Source: Clostridia bacterium (GTDB lineage: Bacteria > Bacillota_A > Clostridia > Christensenellales > Borkfalkiaceae). From it: a stretch of DNA of 8,105 nt. The notes under the pieces were generated by a model. That model was not told where the DNA came from. It did no database searches and saw only the letters and a list, made by a program, of their open reading frames with translations. The position numbers were made by a program, and so were the translations under genes. The first letter of the stretch is position 1, and the number at the start of each line of letters is the position of its first letter. Location of the stretch: the NCBI GenBank assembly GCA_017399665.1, contig JAFQBR010000181.1, positions 1 through 8,105 on the forward strand, given 5' to 3'. This document shows positions 1-6,140 of this stretch, piece by piece.

Positions 1-271
1 CTTTTGTACCGAATAAAATTTTGTATGCACCAGGAATGTTTACAATAAACATACCAAACGCAATAGGTAAAAGAAGTAGGGGTTCAAATTTTTTAACCAC
101 TGCAAGGTAAACAAGCAAGCATGCAATTGCAATCATTACAAGGCTTTGCCATCCGCCAGCAGCAAATTTATCAACTAACTCGTAAAGCCCAGTTCTTTCC
201 CATAGGGTAGCAAGAGAACTTACGATTTCACCCCAAACTTCACTACCAAGTAAATTAAGTGAAAAGTTCAT
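1..271 (-). CDS. Sodium-translocating decarboxylase beta subunit, N-terminal part (OadB/MmdB/GcdB family), cut by window edge
   Basis: This is the start of the integral membrane subunit that decarboxylates carboxybiotin and couples the reaction to Na+ export. I read 90 codons from an ATG at 271 to the left edge, with no stop, so the gene is incomplete only because the window ends. The N-terminus is MNFSLNLLGSEVW, followed by a hydrophobic segment (about residues 45-57) and the family signature KKFEPLLLLPIAFGM at about residues 59-73, then NIPGA. The Shine-Dalgarno is AAAGGTGG, 16 nt downstream of the biotin carrier stop, so this is the fourth gene of the decarboxylase operon. The Na+-binding helices lie outside the window. 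Family assignment is firm. Whether it is OadB, MmdB or GcdB depends on the substrate of the carboxyltransferase, which is unsettled. Confidence 0.93.
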   Translation of the reverse strand, partial: MNFSLNLLGSEVWGEIVSSLATLWERTGLYELVDKFAAGGWQSLVMIAIACLLVYLAVVKKFEPLLLLPIAFGMFIVNIPGAYKILFGTK

Positions 272-287
272 AGCACACCACCTTTAA

Positions 288-674
288 TTAGCCGATAACT
301 GCCATTAAATCGCCGGTATCTACGTTAGAACCTTTAGTTGTCTTATAAGAAATAGTACCTGAGCAAGGAGCGGTAATATCGTTATCCATCTTCATTGCTT
401 CTAAAACAAGAATAACGTCGCCTTCCTTAACAGCGCTACCTTCAGGAAGAGAAAGGCTCTTAATCATGCCTGGCATGGGAGCGTTTACCTTTGTTCCGTT
501 TACAGGACCGGCAGCAGCTGGCTTTGCAGCAGGAGCGGGTGCAGCTGCAGGAGCAGCAGCAACGGGTGCTGATTTAATTTCTGTAACTACAGGAGTAGCA
601 GATGCTGTTGCGCCTACTTCTTCAACTCCTACTTGATATTGTTTACCATCGATAGTAACTATAAAATTACGCAT
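288..674 (-). CDS. Biotin carboxyl carrier protein of a sodium-pump decarboxylase (biotin/lipoyl attachment domain)
   Basis: This 128-residue protein carries CO2 on biotin between the carboxyltransferase and the membrane beta subunit. The N-terminal 20 residues (MRNFIVTIDGKQYQVGVEEV) are the usual strand of this family. An Ala/Pro-rich flexible linker follows at about residues 34-58, then a biotinyl domain from about residue 63 with the biotin motif EAMKM, where Lys95 is the predicted biotinylation site. An in-frame TTG at 683 would add three residues but sits only 3 nt from the AGGAG site. The ATG at 674 lies 12 nt from it, somewhat long but followed directly by the conserved RNFIVTIDGK start. 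The gene is translationally coupled to the upstream gamma-like gene, whose stop lies in this Shine-Dalgarno. It corresponds to MmdC/GcdC in order and size. Confidence 0.93.
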   Translation of the reverse strand: MRNFIVTIDGKQYQVGVEEVGATASATPVVTEIKSAPVAAAPAAAPAPAAKPAAAGPVNGTKVNAPMPGMIKSLSLPEGSAVKEGDVILVLEAMKMDNDITAPCSGTISYKTTKGSNVDTGDLMAVIG

Positions 675-686
675 AATATTCAAAAT

Positions 687-692
687 CTCCTA
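687..692 (-). promoter_or_regulatory. Shine-Dalgarno of biotin carrier gene fused to the upstream stop codon
   Basis: On the minus strand the six bases read TAGGAG. TAG (692-690) ends the gamma-like subunit and AGGAG (691-687) is the ribosome binding site for the biotin carrier. A ribosome terminating here covers the next initiation site, which suggests translational coupling and matched subunit amounts. Confidence 0.8.
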
Positions 693-1022
693 TTTATTGT
701 TTAGTTTTTTAATTTTTCTTACCCTAAATTCATTTTTGGGTTGATTGTTTTCATAGTAAGCAGCAATAGCCGCAATAATTGCTACGCGAACGTCTTCAGG
801 TATGCCCTCTTCTACAACCGGCTGAACAACTGCAGCGGGCGCAGGAGTAGGTTCTACTGGTTTTTCTTCCTTCTTTTGGGGCTCGCTTTTTCCGTGAATA
901 GCTCTTCCGGCGATACTAACAGCTAAAACTATTACAATCATGCCTAAGAAGACTACAAGTATGCCCAAAACAAAGGTAAATAAACCGTTACCCAATTTTG
1001 ATAATGCAAGTAAATTTTCCAT
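690..1022 (-). CDS. Membrane anchor subunit of sodium-pump decarboxylase (OadG/MmdD family, gamma/delta)
   Basis: This 110-residue subunit of the Na+-pumping decarboxylase anchors the complex in the membrane and helps assemble the carboxyltransferase and beta subunits. One strongly hydrophobic membrane helix spans about residues 12-38. A charged, Pro/Ala-rich linker follows at about 46-70, and then an Ala/Ile-rich helix (PEDVRVAIIAAIAAYY) and a basic tail (FRVRKIKKLNNK). This is the normal layout of the OAD_gamma family, whose sequences are otherwise poorly conserved, so the call rests on architecture plus position between the carboxyltransferase and biotin carrier genes. The ATG at 1022 is preceded by GAGG, which lies in the last codons of the carboxyltransferase gene. 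No catalytic residues are expected. Confidence 0.88.
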   Translation of the reverse strand: MENLLALSKLGNGLFTFVLGILVVFLGMIVIVLAVSIAGRAIHGKSEPQKKEEKPVEPTPAPAAVVQPVVEEGIPEDVRVAIIAAIAAYYENNQPKNEFRVRKIKKLNNK

Positions 1023-1027
1023 TCTTA

Positions 1028-1034
1028 CTACCTC
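1028..1034 (-). promoter_or_regulatory. Shine-Dalgarno of the gamma-like gene inside the end of the carboxyltransferase gene
   Basis: The minus strand reads GAGGTAG. GAGG overlaps the final Thr-Arg codons of the carboxyltransferase and is followed at once by its TAG stop. The next ATG starts 5 nt after the stop. Translation of the two subunits is likely coupled. Confidence 0.75.
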
Positions 1035-2416
1035 GTAACAAGTTGAAGAGCAGAAATTAAATGAGCGCGTACGAATTGAGGTTCAATGATATCGTCAATG
1101 TAACCCTTTCTTGCTGCGTTAACGGGATCTTGAACTTCATCAGCATATTTTTCTTCTGCCTTTGCGTTATTTGCTTCGGTTACGCCTGCAAGCTCTATCA
1201 TTGCGCCCTTTTGAGTGTCGAATAAAGAGATTTTAGCAGTTGCAAAAGCGTAAGAATATTCTGCGCCAAGAGCTTTTGAAGCAAATAATGAATATCCTAA
1301 ACCTACAGCTTTTCCGTAAACTACGTTAATTCTGGGAGTTTGTAAGTTATAAAGAGCGTAAACAAGGTTTGCAACTTCCTTCATTACAGGGCTGTTTGCT
1401 GTTGCAAGATCAGCCTTAATGCCTAACGTGTTAACGAAGGTTACAACAGGAAGCTCGTTTTCGTCACAGAAATAAAGGAATTCTTTAATTTTTGCAACGT
1501 TTACGCGATCTAATTCAACGCCTTTGTCTTCGCCACCAAAAAGAATTGCGCCAACAGCCATTCCGCCAATACGTGAAATACCTGTTACAACTTCAGGTGC
1601 ATAGCCTGCGTTCATTTCAATAAAGTAATCTCTATCAAAAACTGCTTCCTTTAAGCAATTTACGCAAACTTTCTCGTTAAGAGCGGGAGTTGCTCTGTTA
1701 AAATCATCCATTGTTTCAACTTCGCCGTTGTATACGGGAAGAGTGTCTAACAATCTGATAACGGTATCTCTAACAGCATCAATATCTTCTACTTCAAAAG
1801 TGCAAGCGCCGGTATTTTTATGGTTTTTAACACCACCAACCTCTTCTTTTGCAAGATTTTTGCCTGATGCGGCAGAAATAACTAATGGGCTTGCATAAGT
1901 TACGCAAGCGGTTTTTGTCATAAAGTTAAAGTCGCAAGTTGCGCTAAGTAATGCAAAAGAGCCAAATACGTCGCCTGTTGCAATACAAATTTGAACGCAT
2001 TCGCCTTTAAGTTCTTGCGCCATAGCTAAAACTTCGCCAATTCCTTCGAGTGCGCTTACACCTTCGCCTACTGCAACACCTGCAGTATCTAAAATATAAA
2101 CGACGGGAGCGCCTGCTCTAAGCGCTTTTTGTTGGCATTTAACGATTTTTTTGCAATTTGCATCGGTAATACCACCAGCAAGAACGTTTTTATTTTGAGC
2201 GATTACGTATACAGCATTGTCATTTATTGTTGCACTGCCGGTAACAACACCTTCACCGCCAACAGTTCCTTCGTAAAATTCATTTTCAGAAAAACTGTAA
2301 GAGTCAAATTCTACAAAACTTTCTTCATCAGTAAGCTGTTGAATTTTTTTGCGAATTTCACTACCTGCGTGAAGAATTTCTTCCCTGCGTGCTTTTAGTA
2401 GTTCAATTTTATTCAT
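1028..2416 (-). CDS. Divergent acyl-CoA carboxyltransferase subunit of a sodium-pump decarboxylase (MmdA-like)
   Basis: By family, this cytoplasmic subunit moves CO2 from an acyl-CoA to the biotin on the carrier protein. The 462-residue product keeps the two-domain crotonase-like fold. The N-half has GGEGVVTGSATI (about 53-64), VYVIAQNKNVLAGGI and APVVYILDTAG (about 103-113). The C-half has EVVTGISRIGGMAVGAI (about 275-291), LPVVTFVNTLG, and the closing ARKGYIDDIIEP (about 435-446). It is about 45 residues shorter than typical MmdA/PccB (about 510), mainly at the N-terminus. The loops usually written DSGGARIQEG, GPCAGGA and AYGGAY are here DTAGVAVGEG, GDVFGSF and AVGLGY. The ATG at 2416 is chosen because GGAGG ends 5 nt before it; an ATG at 2428 overlaps that site. 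It is the first gene of the operon. Methylmalonyl-CoA is the likeliest substrate by gene order only; glutaconyl-CoA or another acyl-CoA is possible. Confidence 0.88.
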   Translation of the reverse strand: MNKIELLKARREEILHAGSEIRKKIQQLTDEESFVEFDSYSFSENEFYEGTVGGEGVVTGSATINDNAVYVIAQNKNVLAGGITDANCKKIVKCQQKALRAGAPVVYILDTAGVAVGEGVSALEGIGEVLAMAQELKGECVQICIATGDVFGSFALLSATCDFNFMTKTACVTYASPLVISAASGKNLAKEEVGGVKNHKNTGACTFEVEDIDAVRDTVIRLLDTLPVYNGEVETMDDFNRATPALNEKVCVNCLKEAVFDRDYFIEMNAGYAPEVVTGISRIGGMAVGAILFGGEDKGVELDRVNVAKIKEFLYFCDENELPVVTFVNTLGIKADLATANSPVMKEVANLVYALYNLQTPRINVVYGKAVGLGYSLFASKALGAEYSYAFATAKISLFDTQKGAMIELAGVTEANNAKAEEKYADEVQDPVNAARKGYIDDIIEPQFVRAHLISALQLVTR

Positions 2417-2421
2417 AAAAT

Positions 2422-2426
2422 CCTCC
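2422..2426 (-). promoter_or_regulatory. Strong Shine-Dalgarno that fixes the carboxyltransferase start
   Basis: GGAGG lies 5 nt upstream of the ATG at 2416. The ATG at 2428 overlaps this site (ATGGAGG) and has no site of its own in front of it, so the four extra residues MEDF are probably not made. Confidence 0.85.
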
Positions 2427-2446
2427 ATGATAATTTAACCTCACCA

Positions 2447-2475
2447 ATTATATACCTTTTTTTGCCAAATTGCAA
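2447..2475 (-). promoter_or_regulatory. Sigma-A type promoter of the decarboxylase operon
   Basis: The -35 box TTGCAA (2475-2470) is followed by a spacer of exactly 17 bp and a perfect -10 box TATAAT (2452-2447). Transcription would start near 2440, giving a leader of about 24 nt before the ATG at 2416, too short for a riboswitch. AT-rich tracts just upstream (2490-2516) could act as an UP element. It is inferred from consensus match and position. Confidence 0.75.
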
Positions 2476-2489
2476 CTATATTTTGGACT

Positions 2490-2516
2490 TTTTTATTATT
2501 AAAATATTAATAAAAA
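2490..2516. repeat. All-AT inverted repeat upstream of the decarboxylase promoter
   Basis: Nine-base arms TTTTTATTA (2490-2498) and TAATAAAAA (2508-2516) are perfect reverse complements separated by 9 bp. The repeat sits 15 bp upstream of the -35 box. It may be a regulator site, a curved or UP-like element, or chance in a stretch of almost pure A/T. I cannot choose between these. Confidence 0.3.
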
Positions 2517-2583
2517 CTTTTTTGTGTCCTATTATGCAAAACTTTTTTCAAAAACTTAAATATCCTCACTAAAAGCGCATTCA

Positions 2584-2601
2584 AACAAAATTTATTTTGT
2601 T
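2584..2601. repeat. 18-bp inverted repeat between the galT terminator and the decarboxylase promoter
   Basis: AACAAAAT and ATTTTGTT are perfect 8-bp reverse complements separated by TT. A two-base gap is too tight for a natural RNA loop, so a dimeric protein binding site is more plausible than a hairpin. It lies about 110 bp upstream of the -35 box, and no second copy is seen near the other genes here. Chance is possible given the base composition. Confidence 0.3.
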
Positions 2602-2618
2602 AACTTTTACCTACTGCA

Positions 2619-2650
2619 AAATAAAAAACCGCCTGCTACTAGCAGACGGC
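2619..2650 (-). terminator. Intrinsic terminator of galT
   Basis: On the minus strand CCGTCTGC (2649-2642) pairs with GCAGGCGG (2636-2629), an 8-bp GC-rich stem with one G-U pair and a 5-base loop. It is followed at once by six T and a further T-rich stretch. The hairpin begins about 14 nt after the galT stop. The opposite strand lacks a comparable T tract directly after the stem, so it acts mainly on the minus strand. Confidence 0.92.
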
Positions 2651-2663
2651 TATCTTTTCATTT

Positions 2664-4214
2664 TTATTTAATGTTAATAGATGCTAAGAATTTATTAAGC
2701 GCTTTAATACCCTTTTCATCCTGCTTAAATACTGCAGTATTTTTAAGAATGTTAACACAAACGTTATTAACGTATGCAGTTACAGCTTCTTTTGCTTTGT
2801 TTTCGTCACGCATAATACCGTGCTTTTTAACAAGCTCTTCAACCATAAAGCGGTGAACGTATAAAGAATGCTCAGGATTTTCAAAGTCAGCTTTATTATA
2901 GGGCGTTTTTCCTAGTAAAACATCCTGAATTTCAGCAAGCTGTCTTTTTAAACGAGCGGGAAGAATGTATAAGCCCATTGCTTCAATAAGCCCAATACCC
3001 TCTTTTTTAATATTGTGATATTCGGGATGAGCATGGAAAATACCATCGGGGTATTGCTCACTCGTACAGTTACATCTTAAAATTAAATCAACGCTATATC
3101 TGTTATCGGGTAAAAATCTTACAATTGTCGTACAGGTATTGTGACGTACGCCATCTTTATCTATGCCGATAACGTCAACGCTTTCGTCGCTGTATTTTTT
3201 CCAAGCTTCAATTACAGAACCGGCAAGTTCTGTAACCGTGTTTCTGTTATAACCTGAAATTCTAATTGCAGTATTATACCAATTAACAAGACCAATTTCT
3301 ACGTCTGGATAGTCAGCATGCTTGAAATAATGTGCGATTTTAGCCTTATGCATTGGCATTTCGTGTAAACCACCTTGGAAATGCTCGTGGTTTAAAATAG
3401 AACCGCCAACGATAGGTAAATCTGAGTTACTTCCCGCAAAATAGTGAGGAGCAATCTCAATAAAATCAAGCAACTTTTCAACAGTTTGCTTATTCATCTT
3501 CATTGGCGTATGTTCGTTAGAAAGAAGAATACAATGCTGATAAAAATATGCGTATGGAGAATACTGCATAAACCATTTTTCGCCACCAAGCTCTACAGAA
3601 AAAATACGTATATTTGTTCTTGCTGGATGTGTTAAAGTCCCCCTGTACCCTTCGTTTTGACGGCAGAGTAAGCATAAGGGATATTTAGTCGTATCCTTTG
3701 GCGCGCTAACAAGCTTTGCAATATCTTTATTATCTTTTTCGGGCTTAGAAAGATTGATAGTGATTTCTAAAACTCTATCACCGTCCTTATATTCCCAACC
3801 GATATTTTTATCTATTGCAGATTTACGTATGTAGTTGTTTTTAATTGAAATGTTGTACAAATATTCGCAAGCAGCTTTAGGCCCCATTTTCTCGCGAAGA
3901 TAGGTCATGGTGTTGTTAATTTCAGATGGCTTGGGGGTTAAAATACCAAATATGTACGTAGCAAAAACCTCTTCATACCCTTCTTCACATAACTTATTTT
4001 CACTAGCATACTGCATAACTTCGTTAAAAAGCTCATCAGGAAGTGCCATTTTAGCTATTTTATCATGGTCAATTTTAGGATTTACCTCAGCAGCGACAAG
4101 CCCAAATTCACCAAGAAGTATATTTCTCATATAAACTTCGTCAAGTTCAGCAAGATATAAAAAGTTTTTTGCGTAAACAATAAGTTTTTCAGCAAGCAAT
4201 TTTCCGTTTACCAT
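2664..4214 (-). CDS. galT: UDP-glucose--hexose-1-phosphate uridylyltransferase (GalT, Gram-positive class II)
   Basis: This Leloir-pathway enzyme exchanges galactose-1-phosphate and UDP-glucose to give glucose-1-phosphate and UDP-galactose in the cytoplasm. The 516-residue length fits the class II (Firmicutes) form, which is longer than the E. coli type. Visible signatures are CLLCRQNEGYRG (about 181-192), YSPYAYFYQHCILLSNEHTPM (about 218-238, split by the family's variable positions), and SNSDLPIVGGS then NHEHFQGG (about 262-282). The H-E-H-F-Q of residues 276-280 is the HIT-like active-site motif that carries the nucleophilic histidine. The ATG at 4214 has AAAGAGGTG about 6 nt upstream. The gene is alone between its own promoter and a strong terminator; no galK or galE lies beside it here, so galactose kinase and epimerase must be elsewhere if the pathway is complete. 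Confidence 0.97.
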   Translation of the reverse strand: MVNGKLLAEKLIVYAKNFLYLAELDEVYMRNILLGEFGLVAAEVNPKIDHDKIAKMALPDELFNEVMQYASENKLCEEGYEEVFATYIFGILTPKPSEINNTMTYLREKMGPKAACEYLYNISIKNNYIRKSAIDKNIGWEYKDGDRVLEITINLSKPEKDNKDIAKLVSAPKDTTKYPLCLLCRQNEGYRGTLTHPARTNIRIFSVELGGEKWFMQYSPYAYFYQHCILLSNEHTPMKMNKQTVEKLLDFIEIAPHYFAGSNSDLPIVGGSILNHEHFQGGLHEMPMHKAKIAHYFKHADYPDVEIGLVNWYNTAIRISGYNRNTVTELAGSVIEAWKKYSDESVDVIGIDKDGVRHNTCTTIVRFLPDNRYSVDLILRCNCTSEQYPDGIFHAHPEYHNIKKEGIGLIEAMGLYILPARLKRQLAEIQDVLLGKTPYNKADFENPEHSLYVHRFMVEELVKKHGIMRDENKAKEAVTAYVNNVCVNILKNTAVFKQDEKGIKALNKFLASINIK

Positions 4215-4240
4215 AATAACACCTCTTTCTTTTCGCGCTA

Positions 4241-4269
4241 ATCATAACATAGCACAAAAAATTTTGCAA
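4241..4269 (-). promoter_or_regulatory. Sigma-A type promoter of galT
   Basis: TTGCAA (4269-4264), a 17-bp spacer and TATGAT (4246-4241) form a near-consensus promoter in the gap between dinB and galT. The start of transcription would fall near 4234, giving a leader of about 20 nt. No carbon-catabolite (cre) site is evident beside it. Confidence 0.72.
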
Positions 4270-4311
4270 TAATTTTTTTGCAATTTATTAACTTTATTTG
4301 TATTTTTTTCT

Positions 4312-5583
4312 TTATTCTTCGCCGTCAGCGTTTTCGTTTGAAGTTCTTAACTTTACAATACCGTTATCGTGTGGGTGAGCATCTTTACCAAAATTTTTAT
4401 CGCATAGCGCTCTCGCTTTTCGCACCGTATTTTCCCCATATTTTTTTCTTAAAGAGTTAACCCTGTTTTGAAGTTCAACTTTTTTATTATATTTTTTAGA
4501 GTCCTGCCCTATTCGTATTTGCTCGCAATCACTTACAAAATCGCTAACGGCAATGCCTAAGCTTCTTATAAAATAACGCCAATGATAATTTTTAGCAAAA
4601 ATTTCAATAGCGCAATTAAAAAAGTCGTCCGCTAAAACAGAGGGATACTTTAATTTTGCTTGGCGAGTTATCCATTCCAAATTTTCATCCCTTATAGAAA
4701 GAGTAACGGTAGACGCCTTGCCTAGTCCATATCTAACTAGCCTTTCTGAAACGCTATCGCAAAGATAAGTCAAAATTGTTTTTACGTCGTTTAAATTTTC
4801 AAGATTGCGATAGGTCGTAACGCTATTACCAACGGATTTAGCCTCTTCTTCTTCATTAATTTTTTTTACCGGAGAATCATCCTGCCCATTGGCGTAAAGC
4901 CAAAGCATTTCACCCCATTTTCCTAGTTTTTCAAGTAAAAATTCGCGTGAAGAATTAGCTAGATCACCAATCGTTAGGATATTAAATTTTTTAAGGCTAC
5001 TTACCGTAGATTTACCAACGTAAAGTAAATCACCTACCGGAAGTCGCCAAACGGTTTTTATATAATTATTGATAGATACAACGGTTGTAGCATCAGGCTT
5101 TTTCATATCGGAGGCAAGCTTTGCAAATACTTTATTAAAGCTAACGCCAACTGAACAAGTCAGCCCCAATTCCTCTTTAACTTCTTTTCGAATTCTATCA
5201 GCTATAAATTTCCCGTCGCCTAACAAATGTGAATGAGTTACGTCAAGCCATGCTTCATCTATACCAAAAGGCTCTATTCTATCGGTATATCTAGCGTAAA
5301 TCTTCCTTACTTTTGCAGAATATTGTTCGTAAAGATCGTGATGTGAAGAAACGGTAATAAGGTCAGGACATAATTTTTTGGCTTCAATTATAGTCATTGC
5401 CGTTTTAATACCATACTTTTTAGCCTCTTCGCTTTTTGCAAGAACGATACCGTGCCTTTCTTCCGCATTTCCACAAACAGCAACAGGCTTTCCTTTCAGC
5501 GAAGGATCTAAAACCATTTCTACGCTTGCAAAAAAATTATTCAAATCAGAATGCAATATAACTCTTTCTTCTTGCACAAGCAA
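4312..5583 (-). CDS. dinB: DNA polymerase IV, Y-family translesion polymerase (DinB)
   Basis: This error-prone polymerase copies past damaged bases. The 423-residue protein has the first metal-binding motif ILHSDLNNFFASVE (9-22; Asp13 is the metal ligand and Phe18 is the likely steric gate) and the second at GIDEAWLDVT (107-116; catalytic Asp109-Glu110). A helix-hairpin-helix thumb follows at about 184-212 (LPVGDLLYVGKST), then a little-finger domain from about 250, and a C-terminal stretch like NSLRKKYGENTVRKA (about 378-392) that is seen in Gram-positive homologues. The start is TTG at 5583: GGAG ends 6 nt before it, and no ATG lies before motif I. I see no QxxLF-type clamp-binding motif at the extreme C-terminus. 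It lies 20 nt downstream of the HNH gene, probably co-transcribed. No LexA box is visible, so SOS control is not supported. Confidence 0.95.
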   Translation of the reverse strand: MLVQEERVILHSDLNNFFASVEMVLDPSLKGKPVAVCGNAEERHGIVLAKSEEAKKYGIKTAMTIIEAKKLCPDLITVSSHHDLYEQYSAKVRKIYARYTDRIEPFGIDEAWLDVTHSHLLGDGKFIADRIRKEVKEELGLTCSVGVSFNKVFAKLASDMKKPDATTVVSINNYIKTVWRLPVGDLLYVGKSTVSSLKKFNILTIGDLANSSREFLLEKLGKWGEMLWLYANGQDDSPVKKINEEEEAKSVGNSVTTYRNLENLNDVKTILTYLCDSVSERLVRYGLGKASTVTLSIRDENLEWITRQAKLKYPSVLADDFFNCAIEIFAKNYHWRYFIRSLGIAVSDFVSDCEQIRIGQDSKKYNKKVELQNRVNSLRKKYGENTVRKARALCDKNFGKDAHPHDNGIVKLRTSNENADGEE

Positions 5584-5589
5584 ACAAAT

Positions 5590-5593
5590 CTCC
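5590..5593 (-). promoter_or_regulatory. Shine-Dalgarno supporting the TTG start of dinB
   Basis: GGAG lies 6 nt upstream of TTG at 5583. The next in-frame alternative, GTG two codons on, is 12 nt away. The site begins about 10 nt after the HNH gene stop. Confidence 0.7.
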
Positions 5594-5603
5594 GCCTAAA
5601 TAA

Positions 5604-6062
5604 TTATTTTTTCTCAAAAAAAGTGTTTAAAATAGATACGTCAAGTTTCCACTCAGATACCAAGTTTAATCTTCTATGCTTTTCATTAGCTAACCCTAGT
5701 GCCTTTATATAGTCAGCATACTTACAACTATTTACTTTACAAAAATGAGCAATAGCTCTATCTTCATCACCTAAAAGCTGAGTTCGACCAATATGAATAA
5801 CGCTATGGCAGTCATGGCAAAGAGCCAAAATCCTATCTAGTCTTTGAATGCAGTTATCTTCATCATAACTCCAATCTTCATGGGCTTCAAGTCTTTTAGC
5901 CGGTCTTCCGCAAATCATACATTTGCCGTTCGCTCTTGCATAGGCATCCCTTCTTATTAAATCCCAAATTTTCTTAGGAAGATGAGTTCTAAGATTTGAA
6001 TACCAGCAACTGTCAGGAACAGGTGAAGGCATTAACTTAAACTCTTTTTTATCGTCAATCAT
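5604..6062 (-). CDS. Small HNH-type zinc protein, putative nuclease
   Basis: The core of this protein is an HNH-like zinc-finger nuclease fold. Counting from the ATG at 6062 (152 residues), there is a CMIC pair (Cys48/Cys51), then LEAHEDWSYD with His61, then LCHDCHSVIH with Cys82/Cys85 and His86/His90. The spacing fits C-x2-C, H, C-x2-C-H-x3-H as in HNH proteins, but the usual HH dyad reads HE and the middle Asn is replaced near LDRILALC, so DNA cleavage is not certain. A basic helix (PKKIWDLIRRDAYARANGK) precedes the finger. The start is unclear: GTG at 6113 (169 residues) follows a hairpin and lacks a Shine-Dalgarno, ATG 6062 has only a weak one, and ATG 6032 is also possible. dinB follows after 20 nt. 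Its biological role is unknown. Confidence 0.75.
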   Translation of the reverse strand: MIDDKKEFKLMPSPVPDSCWYSNLRTHLPKKIWDLIRRDAYARANGKCMICGRPAKRLEAHEDWSYDEDNCIQRLDRILALCHDCHSVIHIGRTQLLGDEDRAIAHFCKVNSCKYADYIKALGLANEKHRRLNLVSEWKLDVSILNTFFEKK

Positions 6063-6113
6063 TTTACCGTTTTGTATAAAATTTATATTTTTAGCAAGAT
6101 AAAATGGCGACAC

Positions 6114-6131
6114 AAAAATGCCGTCATTTTT
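6114..6131 (-). terminator. Weak stem-loop after the lipoprotein gene, possible attenuator or terminator
   Basis: Perfect 7-bp arms AAAAATG and CATTTTT enclose the loop ACGG on the minus strand, about 10 nt after the lipoprotein stop. Only one G-C pair closes the loop and the T run is inside the 3' arm, so termination would be weak at best. It directly precedes the GTG codon at 6113, which argues against that codon as the HNH gene start. Confidence 0.25.
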
Positions 6132-6140
6132 TAAAAAAGC

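Noticed and set aside
534..560. Repeated GCAGC/GCTGC units as a possible repeat element
   Set aside because: They encode the Ala/Pro linker of the biotin carrier, which is normal for the family.
741..926. Plus-strand open frame across the gamma-like gene
   Set aside because: It lies wholly opposite a recognised gene, has no ribosome binding site and gives low-complexity Asn/Ser/Phe-rich protein. The same applies to the plus-strand frames inside the carboxyltransferase, galT and dinB genes.
2429..2446. Riboswitch or biotin operator in the decarboxylase leader
   Set aside because: The inferred leader is only about 24 nt, too short for a structured RNA, and no BirA-type long inverted repeat overlaps the promoter.
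4248..4283. Possible terminator hairpin after dinB in the A/T tracts
   Set aside because: The arms are almost pure A/T with a bulge and no stable GC stem, and the region is better explained as the galT promoter. Readthrough from dinB into galT is therefore possible.
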